From the NCBI GenBank assembly GCA_013286485.1, contig JABDFN010000003.1:1-50550 (forward strand): a stretch of DNA of 50,550 bases, written 5' to 3'. Below are positions 29,808 to 40,388 of this stretch, piece by piece. Each line of letters begins with the position of its first letter. Positions within the stretch are counted from its first letter, which is position 1. A program made the position numbers and the translations under genes. Below the pieces are notes generated by a model. The model had not been told where the DNA came from. It saw nothing but the letters and a program-made list of their open reading frames with translations, and searched no databases. Source of the DNA: Bacteroidota bacterium (GTDB lineage: Bacteria; Bacteroidota; Bacteroidia; Chitinophagales; Chitinophagaceae).

Positions 29808-29886
29808 CGCAGATTTGTCGCAGACCCACAACATAAGTATCTGCGTTTTTTTCTGCGCTTATCAGCGAGTCCCGAACATTCGGGAC
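29808..29886. repeat. intergenic element of CGCAGA/TCTGCG sub-repeats ending in GTCCCGAACATTCGGGAC palindrome
   Basis: CGCAGAT 29808, CGCAGAC 29819, ATCTGCG 29839, TCTGCG 29852, then GTCCCGAA CA TTCGGGAC 29869-29886. Confidence 0.65.
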
Positions 29887-29917
29887 AGCAGGAGAAAATA
29901 AATAATTAGAGAACAAT

Positions 29918-30991
29918 ATGATAAACCAAAAAGCATACGACCGGTTTGAAAAGGGCAGGGGGGCGCAGTACAATCCGAAGAATAAATTTCTGAAGGGAGA
30001 GTATGTGCAAGAGCACGTAGAGGCCATAGACGACTGGGAACAGGAAGAACGACAGACCGAATATATTTACGATGAAAGCAAAACGCTGGTAAATACAGTC
30101 ACCAGCCCTGATGTAGGTATGATGTTCTCTGCCAATCCTTACCAGGGTTGTGAGCATGGTTGTATTTATTGTTATGCACGCAACAGCCATGAGTATTGGG
30201 GATACAGTGCGGGCGTAGATTTTGAGAGCAGGATAGTAGTGAAGAAAAACGCACCGGCTTTGCTGAAAAAGTTTTTCGAGAATAAGAATTGGGAGCCTGC
30301 CTGTATATCGCTCAGCGGTAATACAGATTGCTACCAGCCGATAGAAAGAAAAATGCGCATTACACGCAAGCTGCTGGAAATATGCCTTGATTTTCGCAAC
30401 CCTGTAGGCATACTTACTAAAAATGCTTTAGTGCTTCGCGACCTGGATGTGCTGCAGGAGTTGAACAAGCTGAATCTGGTAAGAGTGTTTAGTTCTATCA
30501 CTTCTTTAGATGAAGATATGAGAAGAGTAATGGAACCGAGAACAGCATCTTACAGATCGAGGTTGAAAGTGGTGGAAACATTGTCTAAGAACGGCATACC
30601 TACCGGCATTATGAACGCACCATTAATACCCGGCCTGAATGACATGCATATGCACGATGTGCTGAAGGCCGCCAGTGAAGCGGGTGCCAAATGGGCGGGC
30701 TATACAGTGGTGAGGCTCAACGGGGCTATTGGCGGTATATTTCATGACTGGTTGCATAAAGCATTTCCCGACCGTGCAGAAAAAGTATGGAACCAGGTAT
30801 GCGCCTGCCACGAAGGTACGGTGAACGACAGCCGCTGGGGTAACAGAATAACAGGCGATGGAAAATTTGCTGAGCTGATAAGAACACAGTTTCATATCTA
30901 CTGCAAAAAATTTCACCTGAATGAAACACATATGGAAATGAACACCAAAGATTTCAGGCGAATAAGAAATGGTCAGTTGCCTCTCTTCTGA
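29918..30991 (+). CDS. PA0069 family radical SAM protein (SplB-like)
   Basis: 357 aa; FSANPYQGCEHGCIYCYARNSHEYWGYSAGVDFESRIVVKKNAP (CxxxCxxC), LSGNTDCYQPIER, AYTVVRLNG-like; C-terminus NGQLPLF. Confidence 0.93.
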   Translation: MINQKAYDRFEKGRGAQYNPKNKFLKGEYVQEHVEAIDDWEQEERQTEYIYDESKTLVNTVTSPDVGMMFSANPYQGCEHGCIYCYARNSHEYWGYSAGVDFESRIVVKKNAPALLKKFFENKNWEPACISLSGNTDCYQPIERKMRITRKLLEICLDFRNPVGILTKNALVLRDLDVLQELNKLNLVRVFSSITSLDEDMRRVMEPRTASYRSRLKVVETLSKNGIPTGIMNAPLIPGLNDMHMHDVLKAASEAGAKWAGYTVVRLNGAIGGIFHDWLHKAFPDRAEKVWNQVCACHEGTVNDSRWGNRITGDGKFAELIRTQFHIYCKKFHLNETHMEMNTKDFRRIRNGQLPLF

Positions 30992-31344
30992 CGGCCTATT
31001 AAACCGAGATGTGTAAAACCAAAGCCCTGGTAGGTTTTCAGTCCATAGCCCAGCATCCTGTCAAAAGAAGAATGAGCAAATAACATAAGCCCCGCAAACA
31101 TCCAGTACTCGTTCTTAAGTACAATGCCTAATACACCCACAATAATTGTTACAGCTTTATGATGAAAGAAGTTATAACTAATAGTTCCAACTTTATTTCC
31201 TGCCAGGTAACCAAGCGCACTAATGTCGGGACTCAAAAATAAAAACGGGTACAACCACCAGCTAAAAGAAATATGCAATTGCGAAATGAAATAAAAAGCG
31301 ATCGCTGTCATAGCAGCTTCTTCGAGTGCAATGATGGTTTTCAT
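30973..31344 (-). CDS. DUF4260 family membrane protein
   Basis: 123 aa; LFLSPDISALGYLAGNKVGTISYNFFHHKA...FAHSSFDRMLGYGLKTYQGFGFTHLGLIG. Confidence 0.88.
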   Translation of the reverse strand: MKTIIALEEAAMTAIAFYFISQLHISFSWWLYPFLFLSPDISALGYLAGNKVGTISYNFFHHKAVTIIVGVLGIVLKNEYWMFAGLMLFAHSSFDRMLGYGLKTYQGFGFTHLGLIGRQKRGN

Positions 31345-31364
31345 GAAAATATTCTTTTAATGAA

Positions 31365-32327
31365 TTATGCAGTTTGTGCTGCCAGTGCAGCATGCTCTAA
31401 TGCACCTAAATACCTTTCAGCATCAAGAGCAGCCATGCAGCCGCTACCGGCGGCAGTTACAGCTTGTCGGTATGTTTTATCCTGTACGTCTCCGCAGGCA
31501 AACACACCTTCGATATTTGTTTTAGAAGAGCCCGGAATTGTTTTGATGTATCCCTGCTCATCCATATCAATCACGCCTTTAAACATAGAAGAATTAGGCT
31601 CGTGCCCAATAGCCACGAAGAATGCTTTTAATGGAATAATGGTTTCTACACCCGTAACATTATTACGAACTTTTAAACTGTCTACTTTATTTTCACCCAA
31701 TACTTCAACTGTATCTGTGTTCCAATACACTTTAATATTCGCTGTAGCTAATACACGCGCCTGCATTACTTTACTGGCACGCATTTCACCTTTTCTTATC
31801 AGCATATGTACTGTGCTGCAGAGTTTAGAGAGATATAAAGCTTCTTCGCAAGCAGTGTCCCCTGCACCAACTATTGCTACTTCCTGTCCTTTGAAAAAGA
31901 AACCATCACAAACAGCACAGGCAGAAACACCATGGCCATTCAGGCGTTGTTCAGATTCCAATCCCAACCATTTTGCAGAAGCACCTGTAGCTATTATTAA
32001 AGCATCGGCAGCTATCCATTTTTCTTCATCTATCTGCACTTTATATGGACGTGATGAAAGATCTACTTTAGTAGCTATGCCCCAGCGTATATCAGCGCCC
32101 ATGCGCTGCGCTTGCTGTTCAAAATCCACCATCATTTGTGGACCCATGATACCATTAGGATAACCCGGGTAATTCTCAACTTCAGTAGTTATGGTAAGCT
32201 GTCCGCCCGGTTGTAACCCCTGGTATAAAACAGGATGCAGATTTGCACGTGAAGCATAGATAGCCGCTGTATAACCCGCAGGGCCGGAACCAATTATCAA
32301 ACAATGTACTTTTTCTATATCAGCCAT
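31365..32327 (-). CDS. trxB: thioredoxin-disulfide reductase
   Basis: 320 aa; CLIIGSGPAGYTAAIYASRA, CAVCDGFFFKGQEVAIVGAGDTACEEALYLSKL, GVFACGDVQDKTYRQAVTAAGSGCMAALDAERYL. Confidence 0.96.
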   Translation of the reverse strand: MADIEKVHCLIIGSGPAGYTAAIYASRANLHPVLYQGLQPGGQLTITTEVENYPGYPNGIMGPQMMVDFEQQAQRMGADIRWGIATKVDLSSRPYKVQIDEEKWIAADALIIATGASAKWLGLESEQRLNGHGVSACAVCDGFFFKGQEVAIVGAGDTACEEALYLSKLCSTVHMLIRKGEMRASKVMQARVLATANIKVYWNTDTVEVLGENKVDSLKVRNNVTGVETIIPLKAFFVAIGHEPNSSMFKGVIDMDEQGYIKTIPGSSKTNIEGVFACGDVQDKTYRQAVTAAGSGCMAALDAERYLGALEHAALAAQTA

Positions 32328-32442
32328 TTTCAGTATTAAATATTCAATCCACCTAAGGTGGATAAGTTAGCAAAAATGCGAAAGATTTAGCGATGCAGCA
32401 AACCTGTGCAGTTATGGGGCAATAGATTTATTAAAACGTTAA

Positions 32443-33360
32443 TTATTTGGGGATAATAAAGGTAGACTGGGTAGTGCCATAGCCTGCCCATACGCCCACA
32501 GCCCCATTGCTTATATTGCTTTCAGAATTGATAGGCGAAGAAAACGGATTACCAACCTGGTCAGCTGCATATTGGAATGTATTCCAGAAAGTATAAACTC
32601 CTTTATCAATAGAACTCCATGCTACTGTAACAGTATCACCTTTAAAGAAGTAAGAATTCTTCACACTATCGGGCTGTGCTGTATTCTTGCCGGGGTGTAT
32701 ATGCCAGTTAACTGCAATACCATTGGTTATCTGGTCGGAATACAGATCGCCGGTGTAAAAAGGTTCACTGTTTCTTTTAGTAGAGTAGCGTGCATAGTTG
32801 CCTAGTGTATCAGGGTCTTTAAAATAAACAACCAGGTCAATAGCATTAGGGTAGTCTTTAGGTACAAATGCTGGGGGCTGAGACCTTATGGAATCAATTT
32901 TAATTGGCTCAGGTATTTTGGTTACAGATGTATAAGTTTGTCCGTTATAGTTAATAGTAAGCGTGTAAAATTTACCTACCTGCCCGGTAAAACTGAGGGC
33001 GCCGGGTGAAGAAGTATCGAGCGAATAGATATAAAACTTACTGTGGTTACCGGTATCTAAAGCGTATTCTTTGAGGCTCACTGTAGTGGTGCCATCACTT
33101 ACTTTTATATCTGCATTATGGATAAAGTAATTCTGCAATGAAGAAAAATCTACAGTATCAAAGAATCCGATGGATGAGGTGAGTGTTACAAACGGAGGAT
33201 AGCCATTATCTATTCTGCCTTCTACAACAACCTTTGGTGTGCCAGTACTTAAATTTAAATGTACTTCTCTTTCACATGCTGAAATACCTAAAATAATAGC
33301 CAGGCAGGAAATAGCGATAATACTGTTTTTTATAAGGATCATATACCAATAACGAGGCAA
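32443..33360 (-). CDS. DUF4249 domain-containing lipoprotein
   Basis: 305 aa; LAIILGISACEREVHLNLSTGTPKVVVEGRIDNGYPPFVTLTSSIGFFDTVD. Confidence 0.88.
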   Translation of the reverse strand: MPRYWYMILIKNSIIAISCLAIILGISACEREVHLNLSTGTPKVVVEGRIDNGYPPFVTLTSSIGFFDTVDFSSLQNYFIHNADIKVSDGTTTVSLKEYALDTGNHSKFYIYSLDTSSPGALSFTGQVGKFYTLTINYNGQTYTSVTKIPEPIKIDSIRSQPPAFVPKDYPNAIDLVVYFKDPDTLGNYARYSTKRNSEPFYTGDLYSDQITNGIAVNWHIHPGKNTAQPDSVKNSYFFKGDTVTVAWSSIDKGVYTFWNTFQYAADQVGNPFSSPINSESNISNGAVGVWAGYGTTQSTFIIPK

Positions 33361-33365
33361 AGGTA

Positions 33366-34136
33366 TTACATATTGCTGAACACATATTTACCATCTGGTG
33401 TGTACATAACAGGTAAGAGTTTATGATACTTTTCGAAGTAATCATAATCATTTTTCATATTTACCCAAAACTCCTGTTTTTTGGTATCCTTGCCATATTC
33501 GCGGCCCAGGAAATTAAGACCTGCTTTATTGAAGCGGGTAGGGAATATATGAACAGGTATATACGTTTGACCGTTTATTTTAGCGCTCAGGCACACTACA
33601 TACAACTCCTGAATGATATCGTCTGTCATTGGCATGCAACCCACTGTTACACATCCGCCGTGAATGTAGATGTCGCCGCCAGGGTTTTGTTTGTCACCCA
33701 ATACCATATCTGAATAATTAGGATAGTTTAATAACAGGGAAAGATAAAAATCGCTTTTAGGATTGAAATCATCAATGAAGTAACAACCTTCAGGCACCTG
33801 CCTGTCGCCCTCTGTGCGTTTAGGCCCGAGTATTCCTGATAAAGCGCAAATGCGATAGGTTTTAATAAGCTTGTATTCAGATGTTTTAGGACTTTTAGCC
33901 CATAATTCTAATTCGTTCTGAGCTTTGAAAATGCGCAGGTAAATATCTTTTGGAGGGTATTCTCCGCCCTTATTTTTAAATAGTTTGTTGACAGAGTCAC
34001 TAAACTTAGTCCAGGCAGTAGTAACACGATTAAATGAGAATTGAAAATCGTGAAATGTTTTTGCATCGGTTTGAGCAAAGACATTTGTAGTAACCAGGCA
34101 AATCAACGGTATCATTACACTTCTCAACTTCATCAT
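33366..34136 (-). CDS. L,D-transpeptidase (YafK-like murein transpeptidase)
   Basis: 256 aa with signal peptide; GDIYIHGGCVTVGCMPMTDD catalytic HGxxxxxGCxP-like motif. Confidence 0.9.
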   Translation of the reverse strand: MMKLRSVMIPLICLVTTNVFAQTDAKTFHDFQFSFNRVTTAWTKFSDSVNKLFKNKGGEYPPKDIYLRIFKAQNELELWAKSPKTSEYKLIKTYRICALSGILGPKRTEGDRQVPEGCYFIDDFNPKSDFYLSLLLNYPNYSDMVLGDKQNPGGDIYIHGGCVTVGCMPMTDDIIQELYVVCLSAKINGQTYIPVHIFPTRFNKAGLNFLGREYGKDTKKQEFWVNMKNDYDYFEKYHKLLPVMYTPDGKYVFSNM

Positions 34137-34221
34137 AAATCGTTATAAATAAGGCGGTTATTAACTAATTCAATGTACACAAAAATAAGGATAAGCCTTT
34201 ATAAGATTATCTTAAAAATGT

Positions 34222-34250
34222 AAAAAGTCCCTGCCCCGCAGAGACTTTTC
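34222..34250 (-). terminator. terminator hairpin downstream of hppD
   Basis: AAAAGTCCCTGC CCC GCAGAGACTTTT, one internal mismatch. Confidence 0.7.
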
Positions 34251-34290
34251 CATATGATATTAACATACCGGAAGGCATGCAGGGATTTAC

Positions 34291-35418
34291 TTAAAGATTG
34301 CCTCTGAGCGCTTGTTCCCGTTCTATAGACTCAAATAAGGCTTTAAAATTACCAGCACCAAAGCTTTGAGCACCTTTGCGCTGAATGATCTCAAAGAAAA
34401 GGGTGGGGCGGTCTTCGATCGGTTTAGTAAATATCTGGAGCAGATAACCTTCATCATCCCGGTCAACGAGAATGCCTAATTCATGTAGAGAAGCAACGTC
34501 TTCATCAATTTTACCAACCCTGTTTTGCAGGTCTTCGTAGTATGTGTTGGGTGTATTCAAAAATTCAACACCACGAGATTTTAATTCACGTACGGTTTTG
34601 ATAATGTCTTTTGTAGCAACTGCGATATGTTGTACGCCCTCACCTTCATAGAATTGTAAGTATTCTTCTATCTGTGATTTCTTCTTGCCTTCAGCCGGTT
34701 CATTGATCGGGAACTTTACATACCCGTTGCCGTTGCTCATTACCTTACTCATTAATGCAGAATACTCAGTATTGATCTGCTTGTCATCAAAAGAAAGAAT
34801 ATTTACAAATCCCATTACATCTTCATACCATTTCACGGTTTCATTCATTCTGTTCCAGCCAACATTACCAACGCAATGGTCAACATGCAATAAACCGGTT
34901 TCTGAAGGATTGTAATTGCTTTTCCATTCTTTATAACCCGGTAAGAAAGGGCCTTTATAATTTTTACGTTCTACAAAAAGATGTGCTGTTTCTCCGTATG
35001 TGTAAATGCCGCTTATCTTCACCTCGCCAAATTCATCCTTCATGGTTTTTGGCTGCATGTACGCTTTTGCCCCACGGCTTGTAGTTTCCTGGAAAGCTTT
35101 ATAAGCGTCATCTACCCACAACGCCAACACCTTCACCCCATCACCATGTTTGAAAATGTGTTGAGAGATTGGATGCTCTGATTCAAGTGGAGTGGTAAGC
35201 ACCAGGCGTATCTTGCCTTGCTGCAATACATAAGAGGCTATTTCTTTTACACCTGTTTCAGGCCCGGCATATGCCAAGGACTGAAATCCAAAAGCTGTTT
35301 TGTAAAAATGTGCTGCTTGTTTGGCATTGCCAACATATAGTTCAATATGGTCGGTACCATTAATAGGAAGGAAATCCTTCGCTGTTGCCATTTTTGCACT
35401 TACTGTTAGTGTATCCAT
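34291..35418 (-). CDS. hppD: 4-hydroxyphenylpyruvate dioxygenase
   Basis: 375 aa; DHIELYVGNAKQAAHFYKTAFGF, HVDHCVGNV, GVQHIAVATKDI, RPTLFFEIIQRKGAQSFGAGNFKALFESIE. Confidence 0.96.
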   Translation of the reverse strand: MDTLTVSAKMATAKDFLPINGTDHIELYVGNAKQAAHFYKTAFGFQSLAYAGPETGVKEIASYVLQQGKIRLVLTTPLESEHPISQHIFKHGDGVKVLALWVDDAYKAFQETTSRGAKAYMQPKTMKDEFGEVKISGIYTYGETAHLFVERKNYKGPFLPGYKEWKSNYNPSETGLLHVDHCVGNVGWNRMNETVKWYEDVMGFVNILSFDDKQINTEYSALMSKVMSNGNGYVKFPINEPAEGKKKSQIEEYLQFYEGEGVQHIAVATKDIIKTVRELKSRGVEFLNTPNTYYEDLQNRVGKIDEDVASLHELGILVDRDDEGYLLQIFTKPIEDRPTLFFEIIQRKGAQSFGAGNFKALFESIEREQALRGNL

Positions 35419-35445
35419 GATCTATTTATAATTTTCAATTTTAAT

Positions 35446-36603
35446 TTATTCTGCCCAGCTCATTACGTAATGATCATCTTCAATTCCCTGTGCTTCTTTT
35501 GTTAACATTAAGGGATGGAAGGTATCAACCATTACAGCCAGTTCTTTTGTTTCTTTTGCTCCAATGCTTTTTTCTACAGCTCCAGGGTGTGGGCCGTGTG
35601 GTATACCGCCGGGATGCAAAGTTATCATACCACGCTCAACATGTTTACGACTCATAAAATCTCCGTCTACATAATACAATACTTCATCACTATCTATATT
35701 GCTATGATTATATGGTGCAGGAATTGATTGTGGATGATAATCGAATAAGCGTGGTACGAAAGAACATACCACAAAATTATTTGCATCAAAGGTTTGATGA
35801 ACCGGTGGTGGCTGATGCACACGCCCAGTAATTGGCTCAAAATTGTGAATACTGAAAATAAAAGGATATTCGCAGCCATCCCATCCAATCACATCAAAAG
35901 GATGATTTGCATACCATATTGGGTAGAGCAGCCCTTTCTTTTTTATGTTGATCAGGAATTCACCTTTTTTATCAATGGTTTCAAGGTCTTGCGGTTTGCG
36001 TAGATCACGTTCGCAATAAGGAGAATTTTCAAGCAATTGCCCGTATTTACTCAGGTATCTTTTAGGAAAGGTAATAGGACTGAATGACTCTATTATAAAT
36101 AACCTGTTCTCAGGTTTGTCAAATTCTATTTGATAGATAGTACCTCTTGGCAATACAATATAATCACCATAGCTAAATGGTAATTGCCCATATTGAGTTT
36201 TTACTCTACCTGTCCCTTCATGTATAAATAATACCTCGTCGGCATCCGCATTTTTGTAGAATGTATCTTTTAATCCCGCAGTGGGTGCTGCTAAAGATAA
36301 GTGTACATCGTTATTAAATAATACGCATTTTCTGCTTTTCAAATAATCCGCTTCCGGTTTTACTTTAAATCCCTGGAAACTGCGATGCTTTAAAATATTA
36401 CCCGTCCCAGCCTTAGGAGATACATCTGTAGGCTCTTCAGTTCTTACAATTGTAGTAGGGGGGTAAATATGGTATAATAAGGAGTAATTAGATGAAAAGC
36501 CTTCTGTACTGAATAGCTGTTCTGAGTATAATTTACCATCCGGCCTTCTGAATTGAGTGTGTCGTTTAGGGGGTATTTGTCCGAGCGAATAATAGTGCGG
36601 CAT
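35446..36603 (-). CDS. hmgA: homogentisate 1,2-dioxygenase
   Basis: 385 aa; GDYIVLPRGTIYQIEFD, DEVLYYVDGDFMSRKHVERGMITLHPGGIPHGPHPGAVEKSIGAKETKELAVMVDTFHPL; adjacent to hppD. Confidence 0.95.
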   Translation of the reverse strand: MPHYYSLGQIPPKRHTQFRRPDGKLYSEQLFSTEGFSSNYSLLYHIYPPTTIVRTEEPTDVSPKAGTGNILKHRSFQGFKVKPEADYLKSRKCVLFNNDVHLSLAAPTAGLKDTFYKNADADEVLFIHEGTGRVKTQYGQLPFSYGDYIVLPRGTIYQIEFDKPENRLFIIESFSPITFPKRYLSKYGQLLENSPYCERDLRKPQDLETIDKKGEFLINIKKKGLLYPIWYANHPFDVIGWDGCEYPFIFSIHNFEPITGRVHQPPPVHQTFDANNFVVCSFVPRLFDYHPQSIPAPYNHSNIDSDEVLYYVDGDFMSRKHVERGMITLHPGGIPHGPHPGAVEKSIGAKETKELAVMVDTFHPLMLTKEAQGIEDDHYVMSWAE

Positions 36604-36688
36604 AGAACTGCTTTATTGAGCTACAAAACTACAAAATTAGCAACAAGTAAATATTGTAAATAACTATTGTCTAATAGGTGTTCAAATA

Positions 36689-37555
36689 TTAAATTTGACC
36701 TATAAGGCTTTTTAAATATACCCCATAGCCACTCTTTATATAAGTAGTAGCCAGCTTTTCCATTTGTGTATCATTTATCCAACCATTTCGGTATGCAATT
36801 TCTTCTATGCAACCAATTTTTAAACCCTGACGTTTTTCTATTACTTCAATAAATTGACTGGCCTCTATAAGCGAATCAAAAGTGCCTGTATCTAACCATG
36901 CTGTACCACGGTCTAACACACCGACTTCTAGTTTTCCTTGTTCAAGGTAAGTTTTATTTACATCGGTAATTTCATATTCACCACGAGGAGATTGTTTAAT
37001 AGACTTAGCAATACTGACTACATTATTATCATAGAAATATAATCCAGGTACAGCATAGTTTGATTTAGGTTGTTTTGGTTTTTCTTCTATGCTCAGCACT
37101 TTAAAATTCTTATCAAACTCAACAACTCCATACCTCTCTGGGTCGTGTACCTGGTAAGCAAAAACAACAGCTCCCTTTGGGTTTGCTTTTTGCTGTAATA
37201 TAGTACCCATGCCAGAGCCGTGAAAAATATTGTCTCCCAAAACTAATGCAACTGGATCTTTGCCAATAAAGTCTGCTCCTAGTACAAATGCCTGTGCAAG
37301 CCCATTGGGTGTATGCTGCACTACGTACTGAAACTTACAACCAATCTGGCTACCGTCACCTAATAGCTTTTTGAATGCTGCTTGGTCATCTGGAGTTGTA
37401 ATAATGAGAATATCATTTATACCTGCCAGCATTAATGTAGAAAGTGGATAATAGATCATAGGCTTGTCATAAACAGGCATCAGCTGTTTGCTGACTGCGA
37501 TAGTCAGTGGATACAATCTTGTTCCGGAACCACCGGCTAATATGATGCCTTTCAT
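36689..37555 (-). CDS. rfbA: glucose-1-phosphate thymidylyltransferase
   Basis: 288 aa; [46 protein letters not shown]. Confidence 0.97.
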   Translation of the reverse strand: MKGIILAGGSGTRLYPLTIAVSKQLMPVYDKPMIYYPLSTLMLAGINDILIITTPDDQAAFKKLLGDGSQIGCKFQYVVQHTPNGLAQAFVLGADFIGKDPVALVLGDNIFHGSGMGTILQQKANPKGAVVFAYQVHDPERYGVVEFDKNFKVLSIEEKPKQPKSNYAVPGLYFYDNNVVSIAKSIKQSPRGEYEITDVNKTYLEQGKLEVGVLDRGTAWLDTGTFDSLIEASQFIEVIEKRQGLKIGCIEEIAYRNGWINDTQMEKLATTYIKSGYGVYLKSLIGQI

Positions 37556-38607
37556 GAATGAGCGTATTGAGTGTTATAATATTTTTGATAGTCGCCGGAA
37601 GTAACATGATCAAGCCATTGTTGGTTAGCCAAATACCAATCTATTGTCCGGCTTAATCCTTCTTCGAATGTTACAGAAGGTGTCCAGCTCAGTTCGTTTT
37701 TTATTTTATTAGCATCTATGGCATAACGCCTGTCATGACCGGGGCGGTCTTTTACATAAGTAATCAATTTTGCCGAAGTACCTGCATCTCTTCCTAACTT
37801 CTCATCCATTTTAACACAAAGCAGTTTTATCAGTTCAATATTTTGCCACTCGTTGAAGCCACCAATATTATAGGTCTCACCATTCTTACCATTGTGGTAT
37901 ACCATATCAATAGCTCTTGCATGGTCTATTACGTATAACCAGTCGCGTGTGTATTTGCCATCGCCATATACAGGCAATGGTTTATTGTTGCGAATATTAT
38001 TTATAAAGAGTGGTAATAATTTTTCCGGAAATTGATTAGGGCCATAATTATTTGAGCAATTAGTAATTACAAATGGAATATGATACGTATTGCCATAAGC
38101 CCGTACCAAATGGTCTGATGCGGCTTTAGATGCAGAGTAGGGTGATTGTGGATCGTATGGTGTTGTTTCTAAGAAAAAACCGGTTGCACCGAGTGAACCA
38201 TAAACCTCATCGGTGGACACATGGTAAAAGCGTTTGCCTTCGTAATTATTCTTCCAGGTTGTTTTTGCTGCACTTAGCAAATTTGCTGTTCCCATTACAT
38301 TGGTTTGTATAAATGCATTAGGATCAGTAATAGACCTGTCTACATGGCTTTCGGCAGCGAGGTGAATAATACCATCAAAAGTATAAGTTGCAAAAAGCTC
38401 ACTCATAGCTTCAGCATCAGTAATATCTGCTTTTACAAAAGTATAGTTAGGGGCATGCTCTATATCTTTCAGGTTCTCGAGATTACCTGCATATGTAAGT
38501 GCATCCAAATTAATAATATGGTAATCAGGATATTTCTGTACGAATAAACGCACTACATGAGAGCCTATAAATCCCGCCCCGCCAGTTATAAGCAATTTTT
38601 TTTGCAT
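37552..38607 (-). CDS. rfbB: dTDP-glucose 4,6-dehydratase
   Basis: 351 aa; [48 protein letters not shown]; 4-nt overlap with rfbA. Confidence 0.97.
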   Translation of the reverse strand: MQKKLLITGGAGFIGSHVVRLFVQKYPDYHIINLDALTYAGNLENLKDIEHAPNYTFVKADITDAEAMSELFATYTFDGIIHLAAESHVDRSITDPNAFIQTNVMGTANLLSAAKTTWKNNYEGKRFYHVSTDEVYGSLGATGFFLETTPYDPQSPYSASKAASDHLVRAYGNTYHIPFVITNCSNNYGPNQFPEKLLPLFINNIRNNKPLPVYGDGKYTRDWLYVIDHARAIDMVYHNGKNGETYNIGGFNEWQNIELIKLLCVKMDEKLGRDAGTSAKLITYVKDRPGHDRRYAIDANKIKNELSWTPSVTFEEGLSRTIDWYLANQQWLDHVTSGDYQKYYNTQYAHS

Positions 38608-38667
38608 GGCACGAAGATAAGTTAATTGGTTTACAGGTTAAAAGGTCATTAGTTAACGATATTATGA

Positions 38668-39045
38668 CTACCAAATTGATACAGTATCATTGGGATAAAA
38701 TGCGTAAGAAGTATCTTTTTTCTTTAATAAAACTTTTAAACTACCTTTTTCCTTAACGAGAGTGTCGCCAATTTCTGTATAATTAAAACAATCATGAAAT
38801 ACACTTACTCCAATACAAATACCTTTAGCATCGCAAATTGTTTTTTCTCCTTTGTTATTATCATCTTCATATTTCTTCGAAACCACTATTTGATATTCTT
38901 CTTTCTTCAAATTATTCAAATGATGCAAGTTACTGCTAAGTATTTCGAAACCTATAAATAATAAAAACAAAATAGCGAATCCCAAAACCTTTAACAACCT
39001 AAGATATTTACTATCAAAAGGGCCATATGGTGTTTCTACTATCAC
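38668..39045 (-). CDS. hypothetical membrane protein
   Basis: 125 aa; start overlaps accC stop by 4 nt; one TM segment. Confidence 0.55.
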   Translation of the reverse strand: MIVETPYGPFDSKYLRLLKVLGFAILFLLFIGFEILSSNLHHLNNLKKEEYQIVVSKKYEDDNNKGEKTICDAKGICIGVSVFHDCFNYTEIGDTLVKEKGSLKVLLKKKDTSYAFYPNDTVSIW

Positions 39046-40379
39046 ACAAGGTGAAAACTTTCTATGAACTTAGTTGTGAAATTGCCTTTTCTGAATTGTT
39101 CATTACGCATCAATTGCTGATGGAATGGAATAGTGGTTTTTATACCTTCTATTACATATTCACTTAGCGCACGCTCCATTGTATTTATTGCCTCTTCGCG
39201 TGTTTGTGCCACTGCTATAACTTTTGCGATCATAGAATCGTAATATGGGGGGATAACATAACCGGCGTATATATGAGAATCTACACGCACACCATGACCA
39301 CCAGGTGTGTGTAATACAGTTATTCTTCCGGGGCTGGGGCGAAAATCATTATAAGGGTCTTCTGCATTGATACGGCATTCAATGGCATGCATTTGGGGTT
39401 CGTAGTTTTTACCACTAATAGGTATGCCTGCAGCTATTTTTATTTGTTCTTTTACCAGGTCATAATTGATCACTTCTTCAGTAACACCATGTTCTACCTG
39501 TATGCGGGTATTCATTTCCATAAAGTAGAAATTGCGATGCTTATCTACCAGGAATTCTATAGTACCCACGCTTTCGTAATTGATAGCTGATGCAGCTTTA
39601 ATGGCAGCTTCACCCATTTTCTGGCGGAGCTCTTTGGTCATGAAAGGAGATGGAGATTCCTCCACCAGCTTTTGGTGACGACGTTGAATAGAACAATCAC
39701 GCTCACTTAAATGGCAAACTGTACCAAACTGATCTCCTGCTATTTGTATTTCTATATGTCGTGGTTCTTCCACAAATTTTTCCATATAGATACCATCATT
39801 TTTAAATGCAGCACCTGCTTCTGCTTTTGCAGTATTATAAGCTTTTTCGATTTCACTTTCTTCCCATACCACCCGCATACCCTTACCACCACCACCAGCT
39901 GTTGCTTTAAGAATAACGGGATAGCCCATCTTCTTTGCCAGTTTTTTGGCTTCATCATGATTTTGCAATAAACCATCAGAACCCGGTATAACAGGCACTC
40001 CTGCTTTTATCATGGTTTCTTTTGCGGTGATCTTATCACCCATAGACCTTATCATATCAGGAGTAGGGCCTATGAATTTAATATTGTATTGCGAGCATAT
40101 CTCTGAGAAATTCGCATTCTCAGCTAAAAAACCATAACCAGGGTGAATAGCATCTGCATTGGTAATTTCAGCAGCAGCCATGATATGCGGAATGTTCAAA
40201 TAAGAATCCGCACTTTGTGGCTTACCAATACAAACTGCTTCATCTGCAAAACGAACGTGCAGACTATCTTTATCAGCAGTAGAATAAACAGCAACGGTCC
40301 TGATGCCCATTTCGCGGCATGTACGAATAACACGCAATGCTATTTCTCCACGATTGGCTATGAGTATTTTTTTAAACAC
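39042..40379 (-). CDS. accC: acetyl-CoA carboxylase biotin carboxylase subunit
   Basis: 445 aa; [56 protein letters not shown]. Confidence 0.97.
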   Translation of the reverse strand: MFKKILIANRGEIALRVIRTCREMGIRTVAVYSTADKDSLHVRFADEAVCIGKPQSADSYLNIPHIMAAAEITNADAIHPGYGFLAENANFSEICSQYNIKFIGPTPDMIRSMGDKITAKETMIKAGVPVIPGSDGLLQNHDEAKKLAKKMGYPVILKATAGGGGKGMRVVWEESEIEKAYNTAKAEAGAAFKNDGIYMEKFVEEPRHIEIQIAGDQFGTVCHLSERDCSIQRRHQKLVEESPSPFMTKELRQKMGEAAIKAASAINYESVGTIEFLVDKHRNFYFMEMNTRIQVEHGVTEEVINYDLVKEQIKIAAGIPISGKNYEPQMHAIECRINAEDPYNDFRPSPGRITVLHTPGGHGVRVDSHIYAGYVIPPYYDSMIAKVIAVAQTREEAINTMERALSEYVIEGIKTTIPFHQQLMRNEQFRKGNFTTKFIESFHLV

Positions 40380-40388
40380 AATTAAGAT

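Noticed and set aside
29073-29834. 253 aa - strand ORF
   Set aside because: Antisense shadow of the Y-family polymerase gene; no recognisable domain.
31273-32163. 296 aa + strand ORF
   Set aside because: Fully antisense to trxB, whose protein sequence is clearly conserved; composition is not protein-like (S/P/A-rich shadow ORF).
36689-38607. Complete dTDP-rhamnose operon
   Set aside because: Only rfbA and rfbB are present; no rfbC or rfbD in the window.
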